11,580 bases of DNA from Cytophagales bacterium (GTDB lineage: Bacteria; Bacteroidota; Bacteroidia; Cytophagales; Cyclobacteriaceae). The DNA lies in assembly GCA_003454975.1 (NCBI GenBank), contig DMST01000057.1, forward strand, positions 1,548 through 13,127. Direction: 5' to 3'. Position 1 is the first letter of the stretch, and the number at the start of each line of letters is the position of its first letter. The notes beneath the pieces were generated by a model. It was not told the origin of the DNA and did not search any database. It saw only the letters and a list, made by a program, of their open reading frames with translations. This document shows positions 5,301 to 11,580 of the stretch, one piece after another. Made by a program: the position numbers and the translations under genes.

Positions 5301-7445
5301 ATGTTTTGCCTAAAAATGCCTATAACTAAAGTGCTTTCTATTTTGCTTAGACACCTACTCATTCTGCTAATTACGGTGGGTATTCTACCCGTCGCCACCT
5401 TTGGTTTTGCCAACCAACCGCCTAACTGGGAGGTCCAAGCCCAACATCTGGTGCAGCTAAGTAAAGAGTACCGGCAACGGCACCCTGAATTGGCGCTAGA
5501 GAAATTGGAAGAACTGATTGAACTAGCCCGTCAGCAAGGAGACTCGCTTTGGGTGGCCGAGGGGCTGATCCAAATGGGAATAGTAGCCTATCACCAAGAT
5601 GACCTGGGTGCATCCAATTCTTTTTACTACCAAGCACTTCATGTAAGTAAGCCTTTGGATGATCCCGGCCTGACAGGCCGTATTCACAATAACATTGCCT
5701 GGAACCATGAGGAAGCAAATGACTTTGAAAGCGCCGCCCAACACTACCGGCTTAGCTTAGCGGCCCTGCAGCATAGCACCGACTCTAGTATGCTTGCGTG
5801 GGTGCTCAATAACCTGGGCATCTATCAGAAGGATCTACAGCAATACGATTCGGCCCTTTACTATCTACAGAGTTCCTTTGAATTGTATCAGTTGTTGGGC
5901 AATGATCGGTTCATGGGGTATAATTTGAACAACATTGGGGTGATTTATCTGGAGCTGGCACAGCCGGATTCGTCCTTGGGATATCTCCGTAGGGCTATCG
6001 CCCTCAATATAGCCTTGGGGGATACGCTGGAGATCGTGAACAACATCATCAACATTGCCGATGCTCATACGCAACTAGGAGAATTTACTGTGGCTGAGGA
6101 TACCCTGGCCGCCTGGTTTCCCATTATGGAAGAGTATGGCAATTTCCGACAAAAAATGATTTGGCTGGGTGAACAGATAGCGGTTTGTGAAGCCCTGGGC
6201 GAGTATCAAAAAGTAGCGGAAAAGCAGGCCGTATTATTGGCCTTAAAGGATAGCGTGCATGAACAACATTTGTTTGAAGTGATGCAAGAACTGGAAGCTG
6301 AATACGGTGTGAAAAAGCAACGCGCTGCCTTGGAGGACTCCTACCGGGTCATTAGCAATCAGCGCGACCGGTTTATTGTGCTCATATCCATCCTGCTAGG
6401 CTTGGTGGTTTCCTTACTATTGCTGGTCCGCATGTACCGGATTCGTCGGAAACGAGAGCAAGAGTTGAAGATCTCCCATGCCTTGATATCTGCCCAAGCC
6501 AATCAACTACAAACTCAGAACGAGGAGCTTGCCCAAAAAAACAGCATCATTAAAGAAAAGAACTACGAGCTGTCCGTAATGAGTGATTCGGTCAAGAAGG
6601 CAAACGCCCGGCTGGTAGATTATAACCAAGAACTAACCCAGGCGGTAAGGGAACGTACGCTGGCTTTGCAACAAAGCAATGAGCAGCTGGTAGCTACCAA
6701 CCAAAAATTAGAAAATAGCAATCAGGAGCTTGACACCTTTCTATACAAGTCTTCGCACGACTTTGGGCGACCGGTCAGTAGCCTGGCAGGTATCGTCAAC
6801 CTGGCAGAAGAGGAACGCACCCTGGATGACCACCGCACCTTGTGGAAACATGTTAAGACCACAGCAATAGGAATGCAACAGTTGGTTTATAAACTCCAGA
6901 TGGTGCATGAAATTAGTCAGACCCAAAAGGAGGAGGTACCCTTGGATGGTAGAGCGCTCATAGGCCAAGCCATGGATTGGGTGCACATCAACCGCCCAGA
7001 GGCCCAATGGGAAATCGTGGATCAATCAACGCACCGCCCCCTTTGGCAACGCAATGCCTTATTGATTAAAACCTTGCTAGGATGCTTGCTGGAAAACAGT
7101 TGGGATTTCAGAAAACAATCCTCTGGATTGCCTCCCAGGGTCATTTTGGGTTTTGAAGAAAAGGAGAATCAATACGTACTTCACTATCATGACAATGGCA
7201 TCGGTATCATGGAGGAGATTCAGCAAAAAGTATTTACCATGTTTTTTCGAGGATCTCTCGCTAGCCAAGGCAATGGGCTAGGCCTATTCATCGTGGCCAA
7301 AATTCTAAACCAATTGAACGGTGAGTATCGTCTTAGTAGTGCCTCGGGCCAAGGGGTATCTTTTGTTTTCCAATTTCCCAAGGAAGCACTTATGCTTCCT
7401 GGCGCCCCAACGGAAGAGGCCATGCCGATGCAACAGAGCTCCTAA
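5301..7445 (+). CDS. TPR-repeat sensor histidine kinase (714 aa)
   Basis: A membrane sensor kinase with an extracytoplasmic tetratricopeptide input domain. In order: signal peptide (1-37, hydrophobic core 17-36), TPR region (about 43-320) with repeats whose helices carry RIHNNIAWNHEEANDFESA (127-145), VLNNLGIYQKDLQQYDSA (168-185) and YNLNNIGVIYLELAQPDSS (207-225), one transmembrane helix (358-376), a long coiled coil (382-478), a DHp helix with the phospho-accepting His486 in YKSSHDFGRP, and an HATPase domain. ATP-site motifs are the N box with Asn599 (LLENS), G1 DNGIGI (631-636) and G2 GNGLGLFI (657-664). There is no receiver or DNA-binding domain, so the response regulator must be elsewhere. 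An alternative start is Met6. Bacteroidota carry many such kinases; the signal is not known. The gene ends 6 bases from the convergent galactanase gene. Confidence 0.93.
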   Translation: MFCLKMPITKVLSILLRHLLILLITVGILPVATFGFANQPPNWEVQAQHLVQLSKEYRQRHPELALEKLEELIELARQQGDSLWVAEGLIQMGIVAYHQDDLGASNSFYYQALHVSKPLDDPGLTGRIHNNIAWNHEEANDFESAAQHYRLSLAALQHSTDSSMLAWVLNNLGIYQKDLQQYDSALYYLQSSFELYQLLGNDRFMGYNLNNIGVIYLELAQPDSSLGYLRRAIALNIALGDTLEIVNNIINIADAHTQLGEFTVAEDTLAAWFPIMEEYGNFRQKMIWLGEQIAVCEALGEYQKVAEKQAVLLALKDSVHEQHLFEVMQELEAEYGVKKQRAALEDSYRVISNQRDRFIVLISILLGLVVSLLLLVRMYRIRRKREQELKISHALISAQANQLQTQNEELAQKNSIIKEKNYELSVMSDSVKKANARLVDYNQELTQAVRERTLALQQSNEQLVATNQKLENSNQELDTFLYKSSHDFGRPVSSLAGIVNLAEEERTLDDHRTLWKHVKTTAIGMQQLVYKLQMVHEISQTQKEEVPLDGRALIGQAMDWVHINRPEAQWEIVDQSTHRPLWQRNALLIKTLLGCLLENSWDFRKQSSGLPPRVILGFEEKENQYVLHYHDNGIGIMEEIQQKVFTMFFRGSLASQGNGLGLFIVAKILNQLNGEYRLSSASGQGVSFVFQFPKEALMLPGAPTEEAMPMQQSS

Positions 7446-7466
7446 ACCTCTTTACTGTGGAAGCTC
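7436..7466. repeat. imperfect hairpin holding both convergent stop codons in its loop
   Basis: GAGCT+CC (7436-7442) pairs with GG+AGCTC (7459-7460 and 7462-7466), a 7-base stem with one bulged A at 7461. The 16-base loop (7443-7458) contains the kinase stop TAA (7443-7445) and the galactanase stop (7452-7454). It has no T run on either side, so any role in two-way termination is only a possibility. Confidence 0.35.
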
Positions 7467-8582
7467 AATAGCATCTAATACGGGCAGTGCCCGGTGTTCA
7501 AAGTCAAACAAAGCTTGATTCTCCCAAGGGGAACCGTCCGTAGCTTCGGGACCTCTCCAGGCCACCAGCTCTGCTCCCCAGTAGCAAAAGCCTCGGCCCA
7601 GAGCTACCTCCCGGGTGGTTATACTCTGAATGACGGAGATGAAATCCTGCTGACCTTGTGGGCTGGCCGGGTAGCTGGGCAAAATGACTTGCTCCTCCAG
7701 CCCCACCAGATTGTTGGTCCAGTCCGCCCAGTCCAGCGTAAACGGATAGGCCGTTTCCGCAATTAGCACCTCTTTCTCATGACGTTCACTCAACCTCCTC
7801 AGCGTAGTTTTTAGGTCGGCCAGATCCTTGCCGTGCCAGCGGGGATAGTAGGAGAGGCCTATCTGGTCGTAGTCTACCTCAGCCACTTCATCAAAGAAGG
7901 CATCTGCCCCTGCTATGCCCGCATAGTGCAGCATAATGCGCGCCTCGGGCGTGGTTTCGCGTACCGCCTGGGTAGCCCTGATCAGTAGCTCTAGAAACTG
8001 CTCTGGCTGGGCGTTGCGATCGCCCTGGGGGTGTAGCAGACCGGAATTGATCTCGTTGCCCAGCTGGATGATATCCGGCTGTAGGGTTTGCGCTACCCGT
8101 TGCGTATAGGAGGCCACGCTGTCCTTCAATGAAGGGAAACTGAGGCCTTGCCAGGCGGCAGGGATAACCTGCTTGCCAGGATCGGCCCAGGTGTCCGAAT
8201 AGTGCACCGAAAGCCAAAGCTTCAACCTTGCGCTCCGCAGGCGTTCCGCGAAGGCTTTTACTTCCGCCAGACCAGAATGCTCATCTTGTGGATCCACCCA
8301 CAAACGCAGCCGTATGGTATTCATGCCCATCGACTTTAGTAAGCTGACGGCATCCACGAGTTGGCCTTCGGTGTTATAAAAAATGGTGCCTGCGGCTTCT
8401 ATTTCGGGTAAGCTGGATAGATCCGTTCCAATGAAATATTCAGCCTCAGGTACGGGTACTATGGGGTCTTCGGGAACCTCAGGATCAATGGGGAGTTCTG
8501 GATCTGGAGTGGGATCTTGGCAGGAATGGAAAGTCCCTGCACAGAGAAATAAAGCCACTATTTTGATCCACCTTTGTTTCAT
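7452..8582 (-). CDS. GH53 arabinogalactan endo-beta-1,4-galactanase, lipoprotein
   Basis: A glycoside hydrolase family 53 enzyme that cleaves beta-1,4-galactan (the side chains of type I arabinogalactan or pectin) inside the chain. The 376 residues start at ATG 8582 with a lipoprotein signal (MKQRWIKIVALFLCAG, Cys21 after FHS). The CQD start of the mature protein resembles Bacteroidota surface-export signals. A Pro/Asp/Glu linker (23-46) precedes the (beta/alpha)8 barrel (about 48-375). Family motifs are clear: IRLRLWVDP (90-98), VHYSDTWADPGKQ (126-138), LGNEIN with the acid/base Glu177, IGLSYYPRWHG (241-251) and LIAETAYP with the nucleophile Glu276. The frame extends upstream to 8717 only by overlapping the previous gene. 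That gene, on the same strand, ends 64 bases earlier. No SusC/SusD pair is in the window, so this is not visibly part of a full utilisation locus. Confidence 0.93.
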   Translation of the reverse strand: MKQRWIKIVALFLCAGTFHSCQDPTPDPELPIDPEVPEDPIVPVPEAEYFIGTDLSSLPEIEAAGTIFYNTEGQLVDAVSLLKSMGMNTIRLRLWVDPQDEHSGLAEVKAFAERLRSARLKLWLSVHYSDTWADPGKQVIPAAWQGLSFPSLKDSVASYTQRVAQTLQPDIIQLGNEINSGLLHPQGDRNAQPEQFLELLIRATQAVRETTPEARIMLHYAGIAGADAFFDEVAEVDYDQIGLSYYPRWHGKDLADLKTTLRRLSERHEKEVLIAETAYPFTLDWADWTNNLVGLEEQVILPSYPASPQGQQDFISVIQSITTREVALGRGFCYWGAELVAWRGPEATDGSPWENQALFDFEHRALPVLDAIELPQ

Positions 8583-8646
8583 TTGGTAACAAAGAAAGCA
8601 CATTTCACCTGGCACCTGCTGGTAGGTTAATTTTTCATTGGCAGGT

Positions 8647-9198
8647 TCAGCCAGCCGTTCTCTTTTTCCAGGCTTGCCGTAATAGGAATAGAGGAAATAA
8701 AACCAGCAGAAAAACACCCACTTGCTTAAGCCGAAAGATCCAAATTTCTAACAAAAAGCTTTCTATGCTGATGGGAAGGTAGTCTCTATGTAGTGGGGTG
8801 ATGAATACGATCAGGTTTTCATAGGAAACAACCAAAAAGAGGCCAATGATGGCTCGAAACCAAGTATGCTGCCGCAGGCGCCGTATCCAAAACAGTTGAC
8901 TAATGATAAACCTAATACCCACCATTGCATAATAGAAATACCCAAACAAGTAATCTTCTTCATTTTGCAAAGGTTGCGACTCCCCTTGCTGTATGGTGTT
9001 TGCTGCCCAAAGGGCCATGCCCAAAACAAGCCAGCCTGTAAAGGCAAAAAGGACACAGGCCATGTGGTCCAACTGACCAATCCAGGGTCTGGACTTGGTA
9101 GCTCCTTTCTTAAGAAATCCTAAGTATATGAGGCTGAAGAAGCCGAAGCCATAAAGAATGGCGGAGACCAGGAGGTCAAGTATCGGTAGGAGATCCAT
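8647..9198 (-). CDS. five-helix membrane protein of unknown function (183 aa)
   Basis: I do not recognise a family. ATG 9198 opens directly into a hydrophobic helix. Predicted transmembrane segments lie at about 5-29, 46-68, 83-104, 114-135 and 155-174. They are separated by short loops: a basic one (30-38, KKGATKSRP), an acidic one (70-82, QQGESQPLQNEED), a basic RRLRQH (106-111), and a loop of about 15 residues after helix 4 (TPLHRDYLPIS, 134-144). The C-terminus is basic (RQAWKKRTAG). By the positive-inside rule the C-terminus is probably cytosolic. There are no cysteine pairs, ATP-binding motifs or obvious catalytic residues. The galactanase gene follows on the same strand after 64 bases and may be co-transcribed, but the spacing is too wide to insist on a functional link. 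Confidence 0.72.
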   Translation of the reverse strand: MDLLPILDLLVSAILYGFGFFSLIYLGFLKKGATKSRPWIGQLDHMACVLFAFTGWLVLGMALWAANTIQQGESQPLQNEEDYLFGYFYYAMVGIRFIISQLFWIRRLRQHTWFRAIIGLFLVVSYENLIVFITPLHRDYLPISIESFLLEIWIFRLKQVGVFLLVLFPLFLLRQAWKKRTAG

Positions 9199-9306
9199 TC
9201 TACATGATATGGAATTTGGGATTCACATTTATAATTGGAAATTGGTTTAATGCAGGCTAAGCATTTGTAAATGATGATGTTGCGTGTTTTTAAGCAACCC
9301 ATAATT

Positions 9307-9332
9307 AATCTCACCACGATGGGAATGAGATT
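9307..9332 (-). terminator. possible terminator hairpin after the DUF2059-Ig gene
   Basis: AATCTCA (9307-9313) and TGAGATT (9326-9332) form perfect 7-base arms, and an inner CCA/TGG (9314-9316 / 9320-9322, offset by one arm) could extend the stem. It lies about 50 bases after the stop of the gene at 9379 on the minus strand and before the next start at 9198. On the minus strand it is followed only by AATTAATTAT rather than a clean T run, so termination is uncertain. Confidence 0.35.
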
Positions 9333-9378
9333 TTAGGGAAAGTGTGAGAATTCAATTTGGGAATGAACCAAGGAAGGA

Positions 9379-10539
9379 TCAGTAGATTCCCAAAGGCACT
9401 AGCGCATCATCTATGTAGTACCTACCTTGGGCATCGCTCAATACAATTATTAAAGTTAATCTCGCTTTTTCTTTCGTCATAATTCCCCCTCCTTGGTATA
9501 TCACCGAAACTGTAGCCGTAGCTCCTGGAGCAATTTCTCCTTGATTATAGCGGAAAAAGGCTAGCTCATTGTCGGGTATAGCTTGGGTAATGACGAAGGG
9601 TGCCAATCCAGTATTGATCACTTCAAAACGGTACTCATTAGAATATGTACTTGTAAAGGACTCAAAGGGAAGAGAATCGGCAGATATTTCATAGGTGATC
9701 ACCGGAGGGAGTACCTCATAGTGAAACATAAGAGGTAGTTTTCCTCCTTGGGTCTCGAAATAAACGGCTGACTGTATTTTTGGGGTGGCTTGATTTACAT
9801 CCAAGGTAAAGCGCAAGGTCCTCACTTCGCCTGGAACCATAGCATCTTCGCCCAAATCGAAGACAAGTGCGTCAGGTACATCATTGGTAGGCACAAACGT
9901 AAAGGAGGTATCGGATACGTTTTTGACCACCAATTCCATGGTGACATTTTCATTCCCCGAAACCGATCCAAAATCAGCCACGTAGCTTGCTATCATAGGG
10001 CCATCTTGGTAAGTGAAACCACCAAAATCCACAATCTCAATCCCGTAGGTTTCAGCGAATCTGCTATTGTAGAGTTCTTCGGGTATTCTGGCATCAGAAG
10101 CCTGCCGAGAATATACCGTCAATTTAATGATTTCGTTTTGCCAGTTGATGTAGAGGGGTTCTATCTGTTGGTTGATAGCCTCTACCAGTCTTGTCCGGTC
10201 CTGAGTGAATTGCTGCCCATATTCTGTAGAAAGAATGGAAAGGGCTTCATCTACCTCATCTCTTGAATAGAATTCTTGATAGGTGGAGAGAATCTGACGC
10301 TGCAAATCTTCTCTGGATTTCGATATCACCTCTCCAAAAAAAGCGTCCCATTCTTCATCACTCATCAACGGATGTTGGGCCCGGAATAAGTCAGCCCCCT
10401 GGTTAATAATCCTTTCTAAATTAGCGGTGGTCCCATCTAGCTCCATAAGTTCTTCTAGTTTCTTGTTATAAGTCTGAGAAAAAGCAGGAGAAAAAATAAT
10501 AAGGGAGAGTAGGTACAATAATGATTTCTTACTCATCAT
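9379..10539 (-). CDS. exported DUF2059-like protein with two C-terminal Ig-like (DUF1573-like) domains
   Basis: Start taken as the ATG pair at 10539/10536, which opens a good signal peptide (MMSKKSLLYLLSLIIFSP, cleavage near AFS-Q, 19-22). The upstream in-frame extension is not signal-like. Residues 26-142 are helical and follow the DUF2059 pattern: an early ELMELDGT helix, MSDEEWDAFFGEV (59-71), then LSTYQEFYSRDEVDEALSILSTEYGQQF (84-111). Two beta-sandwich-like segments follow. The first (about 185-277) has ADFGSVSGNENVTMELVVKN (188-207) and VPGEVRTLRFTLD (235-247), as in DUF1573/HYDIN-type Ig domains; the second (about 280-375) has YRFEVINTGLAPFVI (303-317) and EIAPGATATVSVIY (335-348). I see no cysteine and no C-terminal sorting tail. 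Likely periplasmic or surface-exposed; function unknown. The gene is visibly AT-richer than its neighbours and stands alone on its strand. Confidence 0.78.
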   Translation of the reverse strand: MMSKKSLLYLLSLIIFSPAFSQTYNKKLEELMELDGTTANLERIINQGADLFRAQHPLMSDEEWDAFFGEVISKSREDLQRQILSTYQEFYSRDEVDEALSILSTEYGQQFTQDRTRLVEAINQQIEPLYINWQNEIIKLTVYSRQASDARIPEELYNSRFAETYGIEIVDFGGFTYQDGPMIASYVADFGSVSGNENVTMELVVKNVSDTSFTFVPTNDVPDALVFDLGEDAMVPGEVRTLRFTLDVNQATPKIQSAVYFETQGGKLPLMFHYEVLPPVITYEISADSLPFESFTSTYSNEYRFEVINTGLAPFVITQAIPDNELAFFRYNQGEIAPGATATVSVIYQGGGIMTKEKARLTLIIVLSDAQGRYYIDDALVPLGIY

Positions 10540-10729
10540 GTGCAGGGAATTAAATGACTTCTGTGATAAAAGGTTAAGTATTGGTTTGCCTAGGCCGATG
10601 AAAAATAGATTCAACTCGAGCCTAATAAAATTACACCTTAATATCATGAATCACCATATCCATACTTAGTATCATATATAAAAAGGAAGACCTAAATAGG
10701 ATTGAATTATTGGTAACTCCCTACTTTAC
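10540..10729. other. AT-rich 190-base spacer between the esterase and the DUF2059-Ig gene
   Basis: Both flanking genes are on the minus strand, so this must hold the end of one transcript and probably the promoter of the next. On the minus strand a TAATTTTA near 10629-10636 is one base off the TAnnTTTG -7 element, but no TTTG lies at the right distance. No clear hairpin with a T run follows the esterase stop. I see no gene. Confidence 0.4.
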
Positions 10730-11580
10730 TCAATCACAACGCTCTATATTCTTGAAGAACTCCCAGATTTCCTCACTGGCCTGCATGTCCAGGTTCACGG
10801 CCCCCAAGGTTTGATTGGGGATGGGTACACCCGGCCAGGTATGGCCACCACCCGTTATTTTGTAAAACTTCACTTGCGAGTTGTTGCAGCTACAGTCGGT
10901 ATACTCAATTACCGAAACGGAGGAATTGTCCGTGGTGCTTGGATTGGGCAGGCGCACCTCGGCTAGCTGTGTTTGGCATTCGTTGCGGCGTACCCAATAG
11001 GTTAGGGCACTGTCTATGCCCACAATAGGGTCCGTATTGGAACCCTCTACTATACCCCCATCATAGGGAACCAGCGGGTCCGTAGTGCCCAGCATGTAAA
11101 GCATGGGTACGGCCCGCTCTTGGGTACGGGTATTGAACAGCGCTTCGGCCATAGTGCCGCCTATGATGCCGATGGCAGCAAACTGCTCGTTGCCCTCAAA
11201 AGCAATGCGTTGGCTAAGGAAGCTACCGTTGGAGAAGCCACAGAGGTACACCCGTTCTTCGACAACGGAGTATTCGCCTTTCAGGGTAGTCACCAATTGG
11301 TTCACAAAGCCTACATCGTTGATGCCTAGCTGATCAGGAGGCAGGCCCCGCCCATCTGCCCAAACAAAGCTGCCGGGTTGTGCTTCCCAGCCACCCTGCG
11401 GGTACAACATTAGAAAATCATTGGCCTCGGCTACCTCGTTGAAACGAGTGAAATTCTGGGCGCTGGTTTTGTTACCACTACCCCCATGCAAAAAAACCAC
11501 CAATGGATAAGCTTGGGTGCCGTCATAACTATCCGGAATGTACAGTGCATACTCCCGCATTCGGTTTTGGTAGGAGAGGG
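10730..11580 (-). CDS. secreted PHB-depolymerase / feruloyl-esterase-like alpha/beta hydrolase (5' end cut by window edge)
   Basis: The frame is open through the right edge, and residues before the Met at 11560 (LSYQNR) continue the family's usual GLxRxYxLYxP opening, so that Met is internal and the true start lies outside. Numbering from it: oxyanion-hole HGG (25-27), DFLMLYPQG (48-56), the nucleophile elbow GFSNG with Ser110, the acid Asp161 in GTTDPLVPY, and the catalytic His240 in GGGHTWPG. This triad and order match the polyhydroxybutyrate depolymerase LpqC / CE1 group, whose members hydrolyse polyesters, feruloyl or acetyl esters on plant polysaccharides. Which substrate applies cannot be read from sequence. 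Cysteines at 107, 195, 223, 225 and 275 may form disulfides, fitting an exported protein. About 282 residues are visible. A link to the galactanase further along is speculative because two other genes lie between. Confidence 0.88.
   Translation of the reverse strand, partial: LSYQNRMREYALYIPDSYDGTQAYPLVVFLHGGSGNKTSAQNFTRFNEVAEANDFLMLYPQGGWEAQPGSFVWADGRGLPPDQLGINDVGFVNQLVTTLKGEYSVVEERVYLCGFSNGSFLSQRIAFEGNEQFAAIGIIGGTMAEALFNTRTQERAVPMLYMLGTTDPLVPYDGGIVEGSNTDPIVGIDSALTYWVRRNECQTQLAEVRLPNPSTTDNSSVSVIEYTDCSCNNSQVKFYKITGGGHTWPGVPIPNQTLGAVNLDMQASEEIWEFFKNIERCD

Noticed and set aside
8583..8717. N-terminal extension of the galactanase to 8717
   Set aside because: It would overlap the preceding membrane-protein gene and move the lipoprotein signal peptide to the interior.
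9279..9298. Small inverted repeat GTTGC / GCAAC with a 10-base loop
   Set aside because: Only five-base arms and no T run on the relevant strand; expected by chance in AT-rich spacer.
9790..10266. A 158-codon open frame on the plus strand
   Set aside because: It is antisense inside the DUF2059-Ig gene, whose signal peptide and domain patterns are convincing; the plus-strand translation shows none.

Overview
The window looks like a stretch of chromosome from a Bacteroidota bacterium, plausibly a Lewinella/Saprospira-type marine or environmental member (the lower rank is inference). The pointers are two AT-rich promoter-like sites of the TTTG-N19-TAnnTTTG type, start codons without Shine-Dalgarno sequences, a membrane-anchored LytTR regulator, a TPR-type histidine kinase with a single membrane helix, and an ABC-2 permease whose sequence matches the Bacteroidota permease/M1-aminopeptidase fusion family. 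I see no rRNA, tRNA, CRISPR array, insertion sequence or phage gene.

Layout. (1) Minus strand, 1-2978: a co-oriented set of a membrane LytTR regulator (2121-2978, more likely starting at 2915), a small exported protein of unknown function (1622-1990) and the N-terminal 539 residues of an ABC-2 permease (1-1618, running off the left edge). Heptad tandem repeats fill the spacer between the regulator and the small protein. (2) Plus strand, 3114-3638: a DUF4442 hot-dog/thioesterase-like protein, divergent from the regulator. (3) Minus strand, 3840-4834: a translationally coupled pair of an LptB-like ABC ATPase and a very small three-helix membrane protein, probably one compact ABC system. (4) 4835-5300: a gene-free stretch of 466 bases with a bulged inverted repeat and a possible promoter for the next gene. 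(5) Plus strand, 5301-7445: a 714-residue orphan TPR histidine kinase. (6) Minus strand, 7452-9198: a GH53 endo-beta-1,4-galactanase lipoprotein and, upstream of it, a five-helix membrane protein of unknown function. The galactanase ends 6 bases from the end of the kinase. (7) Minus strand, 9379-10539: an AT-richer gene for an exported protein combining a DUF2059-like helical domain with two Ig-like/DUF1573-like beta domains. (8) Minus strand, 10730-11580: a secreted PHB-depolymerase/feruloyl-esterase-like alpha/beta hydrolase, cut by the right edge.

Together the genes suggest envelope and extracellular functions: two ABC-type membrane systems, two sensory or regulatory membrane proteins, and two exported hydrolases acting on polysaccharides or esters. 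Nothing in the window forms an obvious large pathway. The pieces most worth follow-up are the two-gene mini-ABC system, the LytTR / small exported protein / permease set, the DUF2059-Ig fusion, and the period-7 intergenic repeats, which recur at several places in the window.
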